Shown here one piece after another: positions 37,082 through 45,885 of a DNA stretch of 64,000 nt; the stretch's first letter is position 1; the number at the start of each line of letters is the position of its first letter. The position numbers were made by a program, and so were the translations under genes. Location of the stretch: NCBI RefSeq assembly GCF_030817315.1, contig NZ_JAUSZF010000001.1, positions 1,968,501-2,032,500 of the forward strand, read 5' to 3'. The notes under the pieces were generated by a model, which worked only from the letters and a program-made list of their open reading frames with translations, made no database searches and was not told where the DNA came from. The DNA comes from Sphingomonas faeni (GTDB taxonomy: Bacteria > Pseudomonadota > Alphaproteobacteria > Sphingomonadales > Sphingomonadaceae).

Positions 37082-37110
37082 TTGACAATCAAATTAGTTT
37101 AATAAAGTAT
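37082..37110 (+). promoter_or_regulatory. Promoter/operator-like AT-rich site before the first GH92 gene
   Basis: TTGACA at 37082-37087 is a consensus -35 box. AAGTAT at 37105-37110, 17 bases on, is a weak -10 candidate. The same stretch contains AATTAG and, on the minus strand, AATTTGAT, which recurs in the control regions near 50300 and 51925. It follows a small hairpin (AGGAC 37066-37070, GTCCT 37075-37079) that may end the LacI transcript. Confidence 0.45.
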
Positions 37111-37164
37111 CGGGGTGCAGCACGCGGTTCGCATAGAAACCCGGCGGCGGAGGAGGATTGCCCC

Positions 37165-39576
37165 GTGACCGATACAACACGCCCTGGCCCGCCCCCGTCG
37201 CCGCGCCCCCGCGTCGCCAGCAGCCTATCGATCGCGCGGCGAACCACGGCGGTCGCTGCGATCCTGATGCTGACGCCCTTCGGTGCGGTGAACGGCCAGC
37301 ATTCCCCCGGGTCGGACAAATCGCCGGTCGAGGAAGCCAACCCGCTCGTCGGCACCGCGCCGCTCGATCGCCCCGAACTGATCGGCAACGCGCCGCCGCC
37401 GGGCGAGCCGGTCTATTCGGGGATCACCTCGCCCGGTGCGCGACTGCCCAACAGCTCGGTCGCGGCGGCGCCGGTCAACGTCAACGTCGAGGCGACCTAT
37501 CCGACCGGGGTGGCGACACCCTATCATTATCCGAGCCTGACGATGATCGGCTTCACCGGCGGCGGCGGGCCGTCCTATGGCGCGCGCGCGCAACCGATCA
37601 TCATGCCGGTGGTGGGCGACTGGACGGTGCCGCCGGCCTATACCCAGGCCTATTACGACAAGGCGAAGGAGGTCGCGCGGCCGGGCTATTATTCGGTCTA
37701 TCTCGACACGTTTCGGACGCGCGCCGAACTGACCGCGACGCAGTGGACCAGCCTGATGCGGTTCACCTTTCCGGCCAGCCAGCGATCGCACCTGATCCTC
37801 AACCTGCCCGGCCGCGGCGGCGAGGTCGAGGTGGTCGGCAACGACCAGGTGCGTGGCATCGCGGCGGAACGGGGCGACGACGATGCGCGTGACGGCCGCT
37901 ATTTCGTCGCACAATTCTCCAAGCCGTTCAGCGGCTATGGCACCTTCCGCAAGTCGCCTGGCAACAGCCGCGGCTACGGCATCGGCGACAAGGACGTCGT
38001 CCCCGCATCGCGCACGATCACCGGCAGCTTCGCCGGCACCTACCTGAACTTCACCACCCGGCAGGACGAGACGGTGCTGGTGAAGATCGCGCACGGCCAG
38101 AGCTTCGCCGACGCCGAACGACGCCTGCGACGCGAACAGCCCGGGTGGAATTTCGAGGGAGTCCGCCAGGCGGCGACGAACACATGGGCGACGTTGCTGA
38201 ACCGCGTCCGGGTGAAGGGCGGCACGGCCAAGCAGCGGATGCTGTTCTATTCGACGCTGTTCCAGTCCTTTGCCAGCCCGCGTTTGCTGGCGCACAAGGG
38301 CGAGCGCTTCACCGACACCAACGGCAAGACCCGGACCGCGACCTATGACCGGTACGGGCCGGTGCCGTTCTGGGATACCGGGCGCAACCAGATCGTGCTG
38401 CTGGAGCTGATGGAGCCCGAGCTGGTCCAGAACGTGATGCGCTCCGAACTCGATATGGCGCGCGAGCGGGGGTACATGAACACCTCGTTCCACGGCGACA
38501 ACGCGGTGTTCCTGTATCTCGGCGCGTGGAAGCGCGGCATCGCGTTCGACTATGCCGCCGCGTACGAGTTCCTCCGCCGCAACGCCGTCGATCCGAAAGG
38601 CCCGCGCGGCTATCTGGCGGAATATCAGCGCAATGGCTGGATCGCGGACGAGATCCCACCGGGCAATCCCAGCCCACCCTATGCCGGCGGCAAGGCCGGC
38701 GCGGCGACGACGCTGGAATATGCGTGGGACGACCATGCGATGGCAGACTTCGCCGAGCGGCTCGGCAAGACCGACGACGCAAAGCTGTTCAGCGCGCGCG
38801 CGTCCAACTGGCGCAACGTGTTCGATCCCTCCATCGGGTTCATCCGGGGCCGCACTGCCGATGGCAAATGGATCGCGCCGTTCGATCCGCAGGAGCCCTA
38901 TTACAACTACATGATGAAAGAGGCGTCGGGCTGGTCGACCTTGTGGCTCGTCCCGCACGACGTGCAGGGGCTCGCCACCGCGCTCGGCGGACGCGCGACG
39001 TTCAATGCCAAGCTCGATCGGTTCTTTGCGACCCCCTATACGCCAACGGGCATCTGCCGCGATTGCACGGGATTGATCGGGCAGTACGTGCAGGGCAACC
39101 AGCCCGACCAGCACGCCGCGTATCTCTATGCGTGGAGCGGCCAGCCGTGGAAGACGCAGGCGCTGACGCGGCGCATCCTCGACACGCTCTATGGCAGCGA
39201 TGCGTCCGGCTACGGCTATCCCGGGATGGACGATCAGGGCGCGACGTCGTCCTGGTATGCGCTGAGCGCGATGGGTTTCTATCCGGTCGATCCGTCGAGC
39301 GACGTCTATGTGCTGGGCAGTCCGGTGTTCGACGAGGCGGCGATCCGGCTCGGCAACGGCCGGACGCTGGAGATCGTCGCGCGCGGCAACTCGCCGACCA
39401 ATATCTACATCCAGTCGGCGACGCTGAACGGCAAGCCGTGGACGAAGTCCTGGTTCAGCCATGCCGACGTCAAGGATGGCGCCCGGCTGGAGCTGATCAT
39501 GGGAGCCAGACCCAATCCGAATTGGGGGAGCGCCGTTGCGGATGCGCCCCCGTCCTTGTCCCCGCCCGCGTCATAG
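37165..39576 (+). CDS. Divergent GH92 family glycoside hydrolase
   Basis: An 803-residue exported member of GH92, calcium-dependent inverting exo-alpha-mannosidases. The C-terminal (alpha/alpha)6 domain is recognisable: VPFWDTGRNQIVLLELM, FHGDNAVFLYLGAWKRG, KEASGWSTLWLVPHDVQGL (equivalent to the TEGNxWQY region), IGQYVQGNQPDQHAAYLYA and MDDQGATSSWYALSAMGFYPV. Compared with canonical members it has GNQP for GNEP, ASGWST for GNAWQY, and an N-terminal domain lacking DPFIGTGGxGHTFPG. Its linkage specificity may therefore differ. The GTG at 37165 follows a GGAGGAGG ribosome-binding site. The N-terminus is long, with the export core at AVAAILMLTPFGAVNG. An intrinsic terminator follows. Confidence 0.82.
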   Translation: MTDTTRPGPPPSPRPRVASSLSIARRTTAVAAILMLTPFGAVNGQHSPGSDKSPVEEANPLVGTAPLDRPELIGNAPPPGEPVYSGITSPGARLPNSSVAAAPVNVNVEATYPTGVATPYHYPSLTMIGFTGGGGPSYGARAQPIIMPVVGDWTVPPAYTQAYYDKAKEVARPGYYSVYLDTFRTRAELTATQWTSLMRFTFPASQRSHLILNLPGRGGEVEVVGNDQVRGIAAERGDDDARDGRYFVAQFSKPFSGYGTFRKSPGNSRGYGIGDKDVVPASRTITGSFAGTYLNFTTRQDETVLVKIAHGQSFADAERRLRREQPGWNFEGVRQAATNTWATLLNRVRVKGGTAKQRMLFYSTLFQSFASPRLLAHKGERFTDTNGKTRTATYDRYGPVPFWDTGRNQIVLLELMEPELVQNVMRSELDMARERGYMNTSFHGDNAVFLYLGAWKRGIAFDYAAAYEFLRRNAVDPKGPRGYLAEYQRNGWIADEIPPGNPSPPYAGGKAGAATTLEYAWDDHAMADFAERLGKTDDAKLFSARASNWRNVFDPSIGFIRGRTADGKWIAPFDPQEPYYNYMMKEASGWSTLWLVPHDVQGLATALGGRATFNAKLDRFFATPYTPTGICRDCTGLIGQYVQGNQPDQHAAYLYAWSGQPWKTQALTRRILDTLYGSDASGYGYPGMDDQGATSSWYALSAMGFYPVDPSSDVYVLGSPVFDEAAIRLGNGRTLEIVARGNSPTNIYIQSATLNGKPWTKSWFSHADVKDGARLELIMGARPNPNWGSAVADAPPSLSPPAS

Positions 39577-39620
39577 CGAGGGGAGTTCGTCGGCTCCCCC
39601 CTTGCCGGCGAACGGTTCAG

Positions 39621-39654
39621 CGCCTCGGGAACGTCGTTCCCGAGGCGTCTTTTT
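39621..39654 (+). terminator. Intrinsic terminator after the first GH92 gene
   Basis: CGCCTCGGGAAC (39621-39632) and GTTCCCGAGGCG (39636-39647) form a perfect 12-bp stem with a 3-base loop, followed by TCTTTTTAT. It ends the plus-strand GH92 transcript and lies between two convergent GH92 genes. Read from the minus strand it has no T-run. Confidence 0.92.
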
Positions 39655-39656
39655 AT

Positions 39657-41999
39657 CTATCGCCGCTTAGCTTCGAACGATGGCGGTTCGAACGAGGGCG
39701 GGCGGTCGGCCTTGGCCGTGCCGAACGACGACGGCTTCGGTCCCATCGTGAACTCCAGCTCGCCACCGCGCGCGAGGTCGGCGTGCGCGATCCAGTTCCG
39801 GGTCCAGGGCTTGCCGTTCCAGCGGACCGACTGGACATAGGGGCTGGCCGGCGCATTGCCCTTGGCGACGACGCGTAAAGTTCGTCCCGCGCCGAGATCG
39901 ACCTGTGCCGCGTCGAACAGCGGCGAGCCGAAGACATAGACGCCGCTGACCGGATCGACCGGATAGAAGCCGAGCGCCGACAGGATGAACCACGCGCTCA
40001 TCTGGCCGCAATCGTCGTTGCCGATGACGCCGTCGGGATCGGCCTTGTACATCTCGGTCAGCAGGCGACGCACCATCGCCTGCGTCTTCCACGGCGCGCC
40101 CGCATAGGCGTAGAGATAGGCGGCGTGCTGATCGGGCTCGTTGCCGTGCGCATACTGGCCGACCAGCCCGGTGATGTCGGGCGGCGCATTCTTGGGGAGC
40201 GTCGACGGCGCGGTGAACAGCGCGTCGAGCTTCTTCACGAACCCCGCATCGCCGCCGAACAGCGCGATCAGGCCATAGGCGTCGTGCTGGTTGAGGAACG
40301 TCGCCTGCCACCCGTTCGCCTCGGTATAATCGCGCTGCTTCTCGGGGTTGTGGCCCAGCTGGATCGGGTCGTAATCGACCCACCAGCTGCCATCGGCGAA
40401 GCGCGGCCGGGCAAATCCGATCTTGGGATCGATGACGTTGCGATAGTTGAGGCTGCGCTTGCGCAGCACAGCGGCGTCGGCCTTGGCGCCAGCCGCCTCG
40501 GCGAGCACCGCCATCGCCCAGTCGTCATAGGCATATTCCTGCGTGCGGCTGACCGACTCCCACGTCTTGTCCGCGGGCACGAAACCGAGGTCGTAATAGA
40601 AGCCGCGGCCGAGCGTGCTGTCGATGTCCGGAAAGGTGCGGTCGAACGCGCGCCTGCGGATCTGCGGCCACGCGGCGGCGTAATCCGCCTCGATTCCCTT
40701 GGCGCAGGCTTCGGCGAGTACCGACACCGAATGCCAGCCGATCATGCACGCGGTCTCGACGCCCTGCAGCGGCCAGACCGGTGATCCGGTCGGGCTCTGC
40801 ACGGTCTGGCGGACGAGATCGCGGGTGAACTGCGCCGCCTTGTCGGGCTGGACGAGCGTGAGCAGCGGATGCAGCGCGCGATAGGTGTCCCACATCGAAT
40901 AGGTGCTGAACGCGGGCTCGGCGGCGGTCGTCTGGTGTACCTTGCGGTCGAGCCCGACATAGCGGCCGTCGCGGTCGGTGAAGAGCGTCGGCGAGAGGAA
41001 CGCGTGATACAGCGCGCTCGCCATGATCGTGCGCTGTTCGGGCGTACCGCCATCGACGCGGACGCGGTCGAGTTCGGTTTGCCAGATACGCGCTGCCGAG
41101 CGCCGGACCGCATCGAACTGCCAGCCTGCCGCTTCGCCCTGGAGCGCGGCCTTGGCGCCGGCGACGTCGACCGCGGAGATGCCGGTCTTGATCAGGATCG
41201 GCGCGCCGCCCGCCTGATCGAAGAAGAACGCGACCTTCAGGCGGTTGCCGGTAACGCCCTTCGCACCCGCCGGTGCCGGCGTGTCGTCGTCGCCGAAGAA
41301 CTGGACGCGGTCGGGCTTGCGCGACAGCTGCATCGCGAAATGGATACGCCGTCCCTTCGCCCAGCGGTGGACGCGGCGGCTGCCCGTCAGCATCCCGTCG
41401 GGGGAGAGCGCCAGCGAGGCCTCGTCGATCAACGTGCCCTTGTCCCAGACGTCGAGGATCATGTGTGCGAAGTCGACCAGGATGTGGCCGGGGCCCTGCG
41501 GGAAGCTGTAGCGGTGGTGACCGGTCCGCTCGGTCACGGTCAGTTCGGCGAGCACGCCGGATTCGAGCTTCACGCGGTAATAGCCGGGCTCGGCGAGTTC
41601 GTCGGTGAAGCGCTGGCGATAGCCCTCTTCGGGTTTGCCGAGCGCGCCGGGTTTCAGCTGCAACGGTCCGCGCGTCGGCACCACGAGGACGTCGAGCATG
41701 TCGCCGATCCCGGTGCCCGACAGATGCGTGTGGCTGAAGCCCATGATCGAGCCGTCGTCCTGGTGATAGCCCGAGCACGCATCCCAGCGGCTGTTGTCGG
41801 TATCGGGACCGAGCTGGACCATCCCGAACGGCAGCGACGGACCCGGATAGGTATGGCCGTGGCCACCGGTGCCGACGAACAGGTCGGGCTTGCCCGCGAC
41901 CGGGCGCTGGCCCTGCGCCTGCGATGCGGCGGGCAGGACGCCCGCGAGGCCGGCGAGCCCGGTGGTGGCGAGCACCTGGCGGCGGTTGGCGGTGGTCAT
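39657..41999 (-). CDS. GH92 alpha-mannosidase, Tat-exported
   Basis: A 780-residue canonical GH92 enzyme that trims terminal alpha-linked mannose. A Tat signal (NRRQVLATTGLAGLAGVLPA) precedes the beta-sandwich domain DLFVGTGGHGHTYPGPSLPF and FGMVQLGPDTDNSRWDACSG. Then come GFSHTHLSGTGIGDMLDV, TEANGWQATFLNQHDAYGL (the proposed general-acid Glu region), GQYAHGNEPDQHAAYLYAYA and the catalytic-base loop GVIGNDDCGQMSAWFILSAL. It is the last gene of the minus-strand operon led by the TonB-dependent receptor, 35 bases after GH125. The GNEP and GNDD motifs match the alpha-1,2/1,3-type branch, but linkage needs testing. Confidence 0.93.
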   Translation of the reverse strand: MTTANRRQVLATTGLAGLAGVLPAASQAQGQRPVAGKPDLFVGTGGHGHTYPGPSLPFGMVQLGPDTDNSRWDACSGYHQDDGSIMGFSHTHLSGTGIGDMLDVLVVPTRGPLQLKPGALGKPEEGYRQRFTDELAEPGYYRVKLESGVLAELTVTERTGHHRYSFPQGPGHILVDFAHMILDVWDKGTLIDEASLALSPDGMLTGSRRVHRWAKGRRIHFAMQLSRKPDRVQFFGDDDTPAPAGAKGVTGNRLKVAFFFDQAGGAPILIKTGISAVDVAGAKAALQGEAAGWQFDAVRRSAARIWQTELDRVRVDGGTPEQRTIMASALYHAFLSPTLFTDRDGRYVGLDRKVHQTTAAEPAFSTYSMWDTYRALHPLLTLVQPDKAAQFTRDLVRQTVQSPTGSPVWPLQGVETACMIGWHSVSVLAEACAKGIEADYAAAWPQIRRRAFDRTFPDIDSTLGRGFYYDLGFVPADKTWESVSRTQEYAYDDWAMAVLAEAAGAKADAAVLRKRSLNYRNVIDPKIGFARPRFADGSWWVDYDPIQLGHNPEKQRDYTEANGWQATFLNQHDAYGLIALFGGDAGFVKKLDALFTAPSTLPKNAPPDITGLVGQYAHGNEPDQHAAYLYAYAGAPWKTQAMVRRLLTEMYKADPDGVIGNDDCGQMSAWFILSALGFYPVDPVSGVYVFGSPLFDAAQVDLGAGRTLRVVAKGNAPASPYVQSVRWNGKPWTRNWIAHADLARGGELEFTMGPKPSSFGTAKADRPPSFEPPSFEAKRR

Positions 42000-42034
42000 G
42001 TGTATCTCCCGGAGTCGATGTCAGTAGCGGGGGG

Positions 42035-43480
42035 TCAGTAGCGCGCGGCGAGCAAGGCGGGCTTGCGGCGCTCGAGGTCGAGGATCAGCTCGCCGAAAAG
42101 GCCGTTGGCCCAGGCGAACCAGTGCCGCGTGAACTTGGCCGGATCGTCCTTGTGGAAGGATTCGTGCATGAAGCCGGTGCCGCCATGCGTCGTCTTCAGC
42201 CACGTCAGGCACTGGCGGATCACGGCGTCGTCGTCGCTGTTCATCGCGTGCGTGACGATCGACATCGGCCAGATCATGTCGAGCCCGATATGCGGCCCGC
42301 CGATCCCGCGCGCGGCGGTGCCGGTGAAGAAATACGGGTTGCGGTCGCTCCAGGCGAGCGCGGCGGTGCGGCGGAACAGCGGGTCGGTGCGATCCGCCGC
42401 GCCGAGCAGCGGCAGGCCCGACAGGCTCGGCACGTTGGCGTCGTCCATGAAGATCGCGTTGCCGAAGCCGTCGACCTCATACGCCCAGACCTCGCCGCCC
42501 TGCCCGTCCGGCATCCGGCCATGCGCGCGGAGCGCCGCCTCGACCTCGGTCGCCAGTGCTTCGCTGTCGGTGGCGCCCGCCATATCGCCGCGCGCCTCGC
42601 GCTGGACCGTCGCCAGCATGCGCAACGCCGACACCGCGAACAGGTTCGACGGGATCAGGAACGGATAGAGGCACGCATCGTCGGACGGGCGGAACATCGA
42701 ATGGATCAGGCCGACCTTCCGCGTCGGCGCGCCGTAGCCTTCGAACATGAGCGTTTCGGTCGGCGAGACGTTCAGGCGCTGGAAACGATACGGGCCCTTG
42801 CCGTCCTTGCGCTGCTGTTCGCGGAAGGTGGCGACCGCGCGGCGCATCGCCTTCGCCCAGAGATCGTCGAACGGCGTCTTGTCGCGCGTCGCGGTCCAAT
42901 AGCCATGCGCGAGCCGCATCGGGTAGCAGAGCGAGTCGATCTCCCATTTCCGCTCGGCGACGCCCGGCTTCATGTCGGTCTGGTCGGTCCGCGCGCCGAG
43001 GTTCGACTTGGCGGTCGGATCCTCCATGAACGCATTGGCGTACGGGTCGATCAGGATGCACCGCGCCTGCCGTGCGATCAGCCCGACGAAGACACGGCGC
43101 AAGCCGGCATCCTTCGGCGCGAGGTGCACATAGGTCTGCATCTGCGCCGAACTGTCGCGCAGCCACAGCGCCTCAATATCGCCGGTGATGACGAACGCAT
43201 CGGGCTTGCCCCCGGGTTTGCCATCAACCGTGCCGACCTTGACGGTGGTGTCGAGCGTGTTGGGGTAGCAATTCTCGAACAGCCAGGCGAGTTCGGGGTC
43301 GGCGATCTTCGCCTTCACGCGGGCGATCTCGGCCTCGACCGCGGGGCTGACGAAGCGACGTTGCGCGCGCGGCGGTCGCTTGCTCAAGAGGGGCGCGGCA
43401 GCGGAGGCGGTGCGCGGGAGGCTGGCGGTGACGGCCAGCGCCGCGGCCCCCGTCATGACGTCGCGACGACGAAAGCGCAT
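42035..43480 (-). CDS. GH125 exo-alpha-1,6-mannosidase, Tat-exported
   Basis: A 481-residue enzyme of GH125, inverting exo-alpha-1,6-mannosidases acting on alpha-mannan backbones or N-glycan cores. The Tat signal is MRFRRRDVMTGAAALAVTAS with cleavage at TASAAA. Family signatures are NTLDTTVKVG, ITGDIEALWLRDSSAQMQTY, DPYANAFMED, KWEIDSLCYPMRLAHGYW, VDGFGNAIFMDDANVPSL and IGLDMIWPMSIVTHAM. The ATG at 43480 has GGAG six bases before it. An in-frame ATG at 43492 is possible. The frame continues upstream inside the next GH92 gene and is not coding there. It lies between two GH92 genes with gaps of 14 and 35 bases, one operon. Confidence 0.93.
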   Translation of the reverse strand: MRFRRRDVMTGAAALAVTASLPRTASAAAPLLSKRPPRAQRRFVSPAVEAEIARVKAKIADPELAWLFENCYPNTLDTTVKVGTVDGKPGGKPDAFVITGDIEALWLRDSSAQMQTYVHLAPKDAGLRRVFVGLIARQARCILIDPYANAFMEDPTAKSNLGARTDQTDMKPGVAERKWEIDSLCYPMRLAHGYWTATRDKTPFDDLWAKAMRRAVATFREQQRKDGKGPYRFQRLNVSPTETLMFEGYGAPTRKVGLIHSMFRPSDDACLYPFLIPSNLFAVSALRMLATVQREARGDMAGATDSEALATEVEAALRAHGRMPDGQGGEVWAYEVDGFGNAIFMDDANVPSLSGLPLLGAADRTDPLFRRTAALAWSDRNPYFFTGTAARGIGGPHIGLDMIWPMSIVTHAMNSDDDAVIRQCLTWLKTTHGGTGFMHESFHKDDPAKFTRHWFAWANGLFGELILDLERRKPALLAARY

Positions 43481-43494
43481 TCCGGTCTCCATGG

Positions 43495-45885
43495 TCAACG
43501 TCCCGCCACCGGTGCGCTCATCGAGAACGGCGCATCCGCCTTTGCCGCACCCCAGGCGGTGTTCGGCGTCGGGCCCATCACGAACCGCAGCGTGCCGCCC
43601 TGCTGCAGCGCCGCGCGAGTCAGCCAGGGCTTGTCGTGCGGGGTACCGTTGAAGCTCGCCGACTGGATGTAGACGTTGCCGGGGCCGTTGTTCGCCGCCT
43701 CGATCGTCAGCGTCTTGCCGCCCGGCATCGTCAGCTTCACGGTCTGGAACAGCGGGCTGCCGATCGCATATTGCCCGACCGCAGGCGTCACCGGGTAGAA
43801 ACCCAGCGCCGAGAACACGTACCACGCCGAGGTCTGGCCATTGTCCTCGTCGCCGGGATAGCCGTCGGGCGCAGGCGAGTAGAGCTTCTTCATCACGTCG
43901 CGCACGTGATATTGCGTCTTCCACGGTGCGCCCGCCCAGTCGTAGAGATAGGTCATGTGCTGGATCGGCTGGTTGCCGTGCGCATATTGTCCCATGTCGA
44001 CGATCTGCATCTCGCGGATCTCGTGGATGGTCTGCCCGTAATAGCTGTCGTCGAAGATCGGCGGCGTGGTGAAGATCGAATCGAGCCGCTTCACGAACGC
44101 CTCGCGCCCACCCATCAGGTCGGCGAGACCCTGCACGTCCTGCATCACCGACCAGCTGTAATGCAGCGCATTGCCCTCGGTGAAGGCATCGCCCCATTTG
44201 TACGGGCTGAACGGCGTCGACCAGCTCCCGTCCTTGTTGCGACCGCGCATCCAGCCGCTCTGCGCATCATAGAGCTTGCGGTAATTCTGCGCCCGCGTGG
44301 CATAGAGCTTCGCATCCTCGGTCTTGCCGAGTGCCGCCGCGAGCCGCGAGATCGAGAAGTCCGCCGTCGCATATTCGAGCGAGCGCGCGGCATTCTCGTT
44401 GATGCCGACGTCATAGGGCACATAGCCGAGGCGGTTGTAATATTCGACGCCCTCGCGCCCGACCGCGCCGACGACCTTGCCCTTCTTGTCGACCGGACGC
44501 CCTTGCGAGGTCGTCGCGTTCTTGACCATCGCCTCGTACAGCGTCTCGACGTCGAACCCGCGTACGCCGTTCAGATAGGCGTCGGCGATCAGGTTGGCGG
44601 AGTTCGATCCGATCATCACGTCGCGGTGGCCGGGGCTCGCCCATTCGGGCAGCCAGCCGGACTCTTTGTAGGTGTTGACCAGCCCCTGCATGATCTCGCT
44701 GTCGCGCTCGGGATACATCAGCGCGAAGAACGGGAAGACCGCGCGCCACGTGTCCCAGAAACCGTTGTCGGTATAGAGGAAGCCCGGGTGCACCTTGCCG
44801 TCGTACGGGCTGTAATGGACGGTCTGGCCCTTGCCATCGACCTCGTGGAACATGCGCGGGAACTGCAGCATGCGGTACAGCGCCGAGTAGAAGATGCGGC
44901 GGTTGTCGAGATTGGGATCGGTGACCTGGACGCGGTCGAACTCGCGCTGCCAGATCGCCTTGGCCTTCGTCTTGGTCTGCTCGAACCCGTCGCCACCGAT
45001 CTCGCCGCGCAAGTTTCGCTCGGCCTGTTCGAGGCTGATGAACGACGACGCCACCTTGACGCCGACCTGCTCGCCCTTGCGCGTCTTGAAGCTGACGACC
45101 GCGCCGACATGATCGCCCTGGCGCGTCGGCGTCGCGGTGACCTGCCCCTTCCCGTCCCAGGTCTGGCTGACGATGAAGTCATGGTCGAATTCGGCGACGA
45201 AGTAATTGTGGAAATTATCGGGCACGCCGCCGTGGTTGTTGCGGACATAGCCGGTGATGCGGCGCTTGGCCTTGTCGATCGAGACCATCGAGCCGCCGGC
45301 ATAGCCGTCGAGGATGATGTGCGCGTCGTTGCTCTGCGGGAAGGTGAAGCGGAACTGCGCGGCGCGGTTGGTCGGCGCGACCTCCGCCGTCACGTCGTAA
45401 TCGGCGAGATAGACCTTGTAGCTGTACGGCCGGCTGTCCTCCGCCTTGTGGCTGTACCAGGACGCGCGTTCGTCCTCCTTCACCTTCAGCGCGCCGGTCG
45501 TCGCCATCAGCGAGAACGCGGCGTAATCGTTCATCCACGGACTGGGCTGGTGGGTCTGCTTGATGCCGTTGATCTTGTTCGCGTCGTAGGTGTAGCCCCA
45601 GCCGCTGTTGGTCTTGCCGGTGACCGGCGTCCAGAAGTTCATCCCCCACGGCACCGCCACCGCGGGATAGGTGTTGCCATAGGACAAGGTGTAGTCGGAA
45701 TCGGTCCCCATCAGCGGGTTGACCAGATCGACCGAAGGCTGGTCCTGCGGCTGCATCGCTCCGGTGGCTGAAGCGGCCGCCGCGCTGGCCTTGGTCTGGG
45801 CCAGTATCGGCGCGGGCGCGACGAGGGCGAGCGACGCGACCGTCGCTACCGTGCCGCGCAAATTGGCGATCACCCTGTTTCTCAC
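43495..45885 (-). CDS. GH92 alpha-mannosidase, distinct subfamily
   Basis: A 796-residue GH92 enzyme of a different branch from its neighbours. A Sec-type signal (NLRGTVATVASLALVAPAPI) is followed by SVDLVNPLMGTDSDYTLSYG and NTYPAVAVPWGMNFWTP, the opening of the 'PLMGTDS' GH92 group. The catalytic domain has GFWDTWRAVFPFFALMYP, AFTEGNALHYSWSVMQDVQG, GQYAHGNQPIQHMTYLYDWA and the base loop GYPGDEDNGQTSAWYVFSAL. The acid Glu of TEGN and the DED loop are intact, but GNQP replaces GNEP. Its ATG overlaps the GH43 stop by four bases (45882-45885). Different linkage preference from the other three is expected but unproven. Confidence 0.93.
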   Translation of the reverse strand: MRNRVIANLRGTVATVASLALVAPAPILAQTKASAAAASATGAMQPQDQPSVDLVNPLMGTDSDYTLSYGNTYPAVAVPWGMNFWTPVTGKTNSGWGYTYDANKINGIKQTHQPSPWMNDYAAFSLMATTGALKVKEDERASWYSHKAEDSRPYSYKVYLADYDVTAEVAPTNRAAQFRFTFPQSNDAHIILDGYAGGSMVSIDKAKRRITGYVRNNHGGVPDNFHNYFVAEFDHDFIVSQTWDGKGQVTATPTRQGDHVGAVVSFKTRKGEQVGVKVASSFISLEQAERNLRGEIGGDGFEQTKTKAKAIWQREFDRVQVTDPNLDNRRIFYSALYRMLQFPRMFHEVDGKGQTVHYSPYDGKVHPGFLYTDNGFWDTWRAVFPFFALMYPERDSEIMQGLVNTYKESGWLPEWASPGHRDVMIGSNSANLIADAYLNGVRGFDVETLYEAMVKNATTSQGRPVDKKGKVVGAVGREGVEYYNRLGYVPYDVGINENAARSLEYATADFSISRLAAALGKTEDAKLYATRAQNYRKLYDAQSGWMRGRNKDGSWSTPFSPYKWGDAFTEGNALHYSWSVMQDVQGLADLMGGREAFVKRLDSIFTTPPIFDDSYYGQTIHEIREMQIVDMGQYAHGNQPIQHMTYLYDWAGAPWKTQYHVRDVMKKLYSPAPDGYPGDEDNGQTSAWYVFSALGFYPVTPAVGQYAIGSPLFQTVKLTMPGGKTLTIEAANNGPGNVYIQSASFNGTPHDKPWLTRAALQQGGTLRFVMGPTPNTAWGAAKADAPFSMSAPVAGR

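Noticed and set aside
42035..44197. GH125 as a 720-residue protein
   Set aside because: The extra N-terminal part is an out-of-frame reading of the upstream GH92 gene. A Tat signal begins at 43480.
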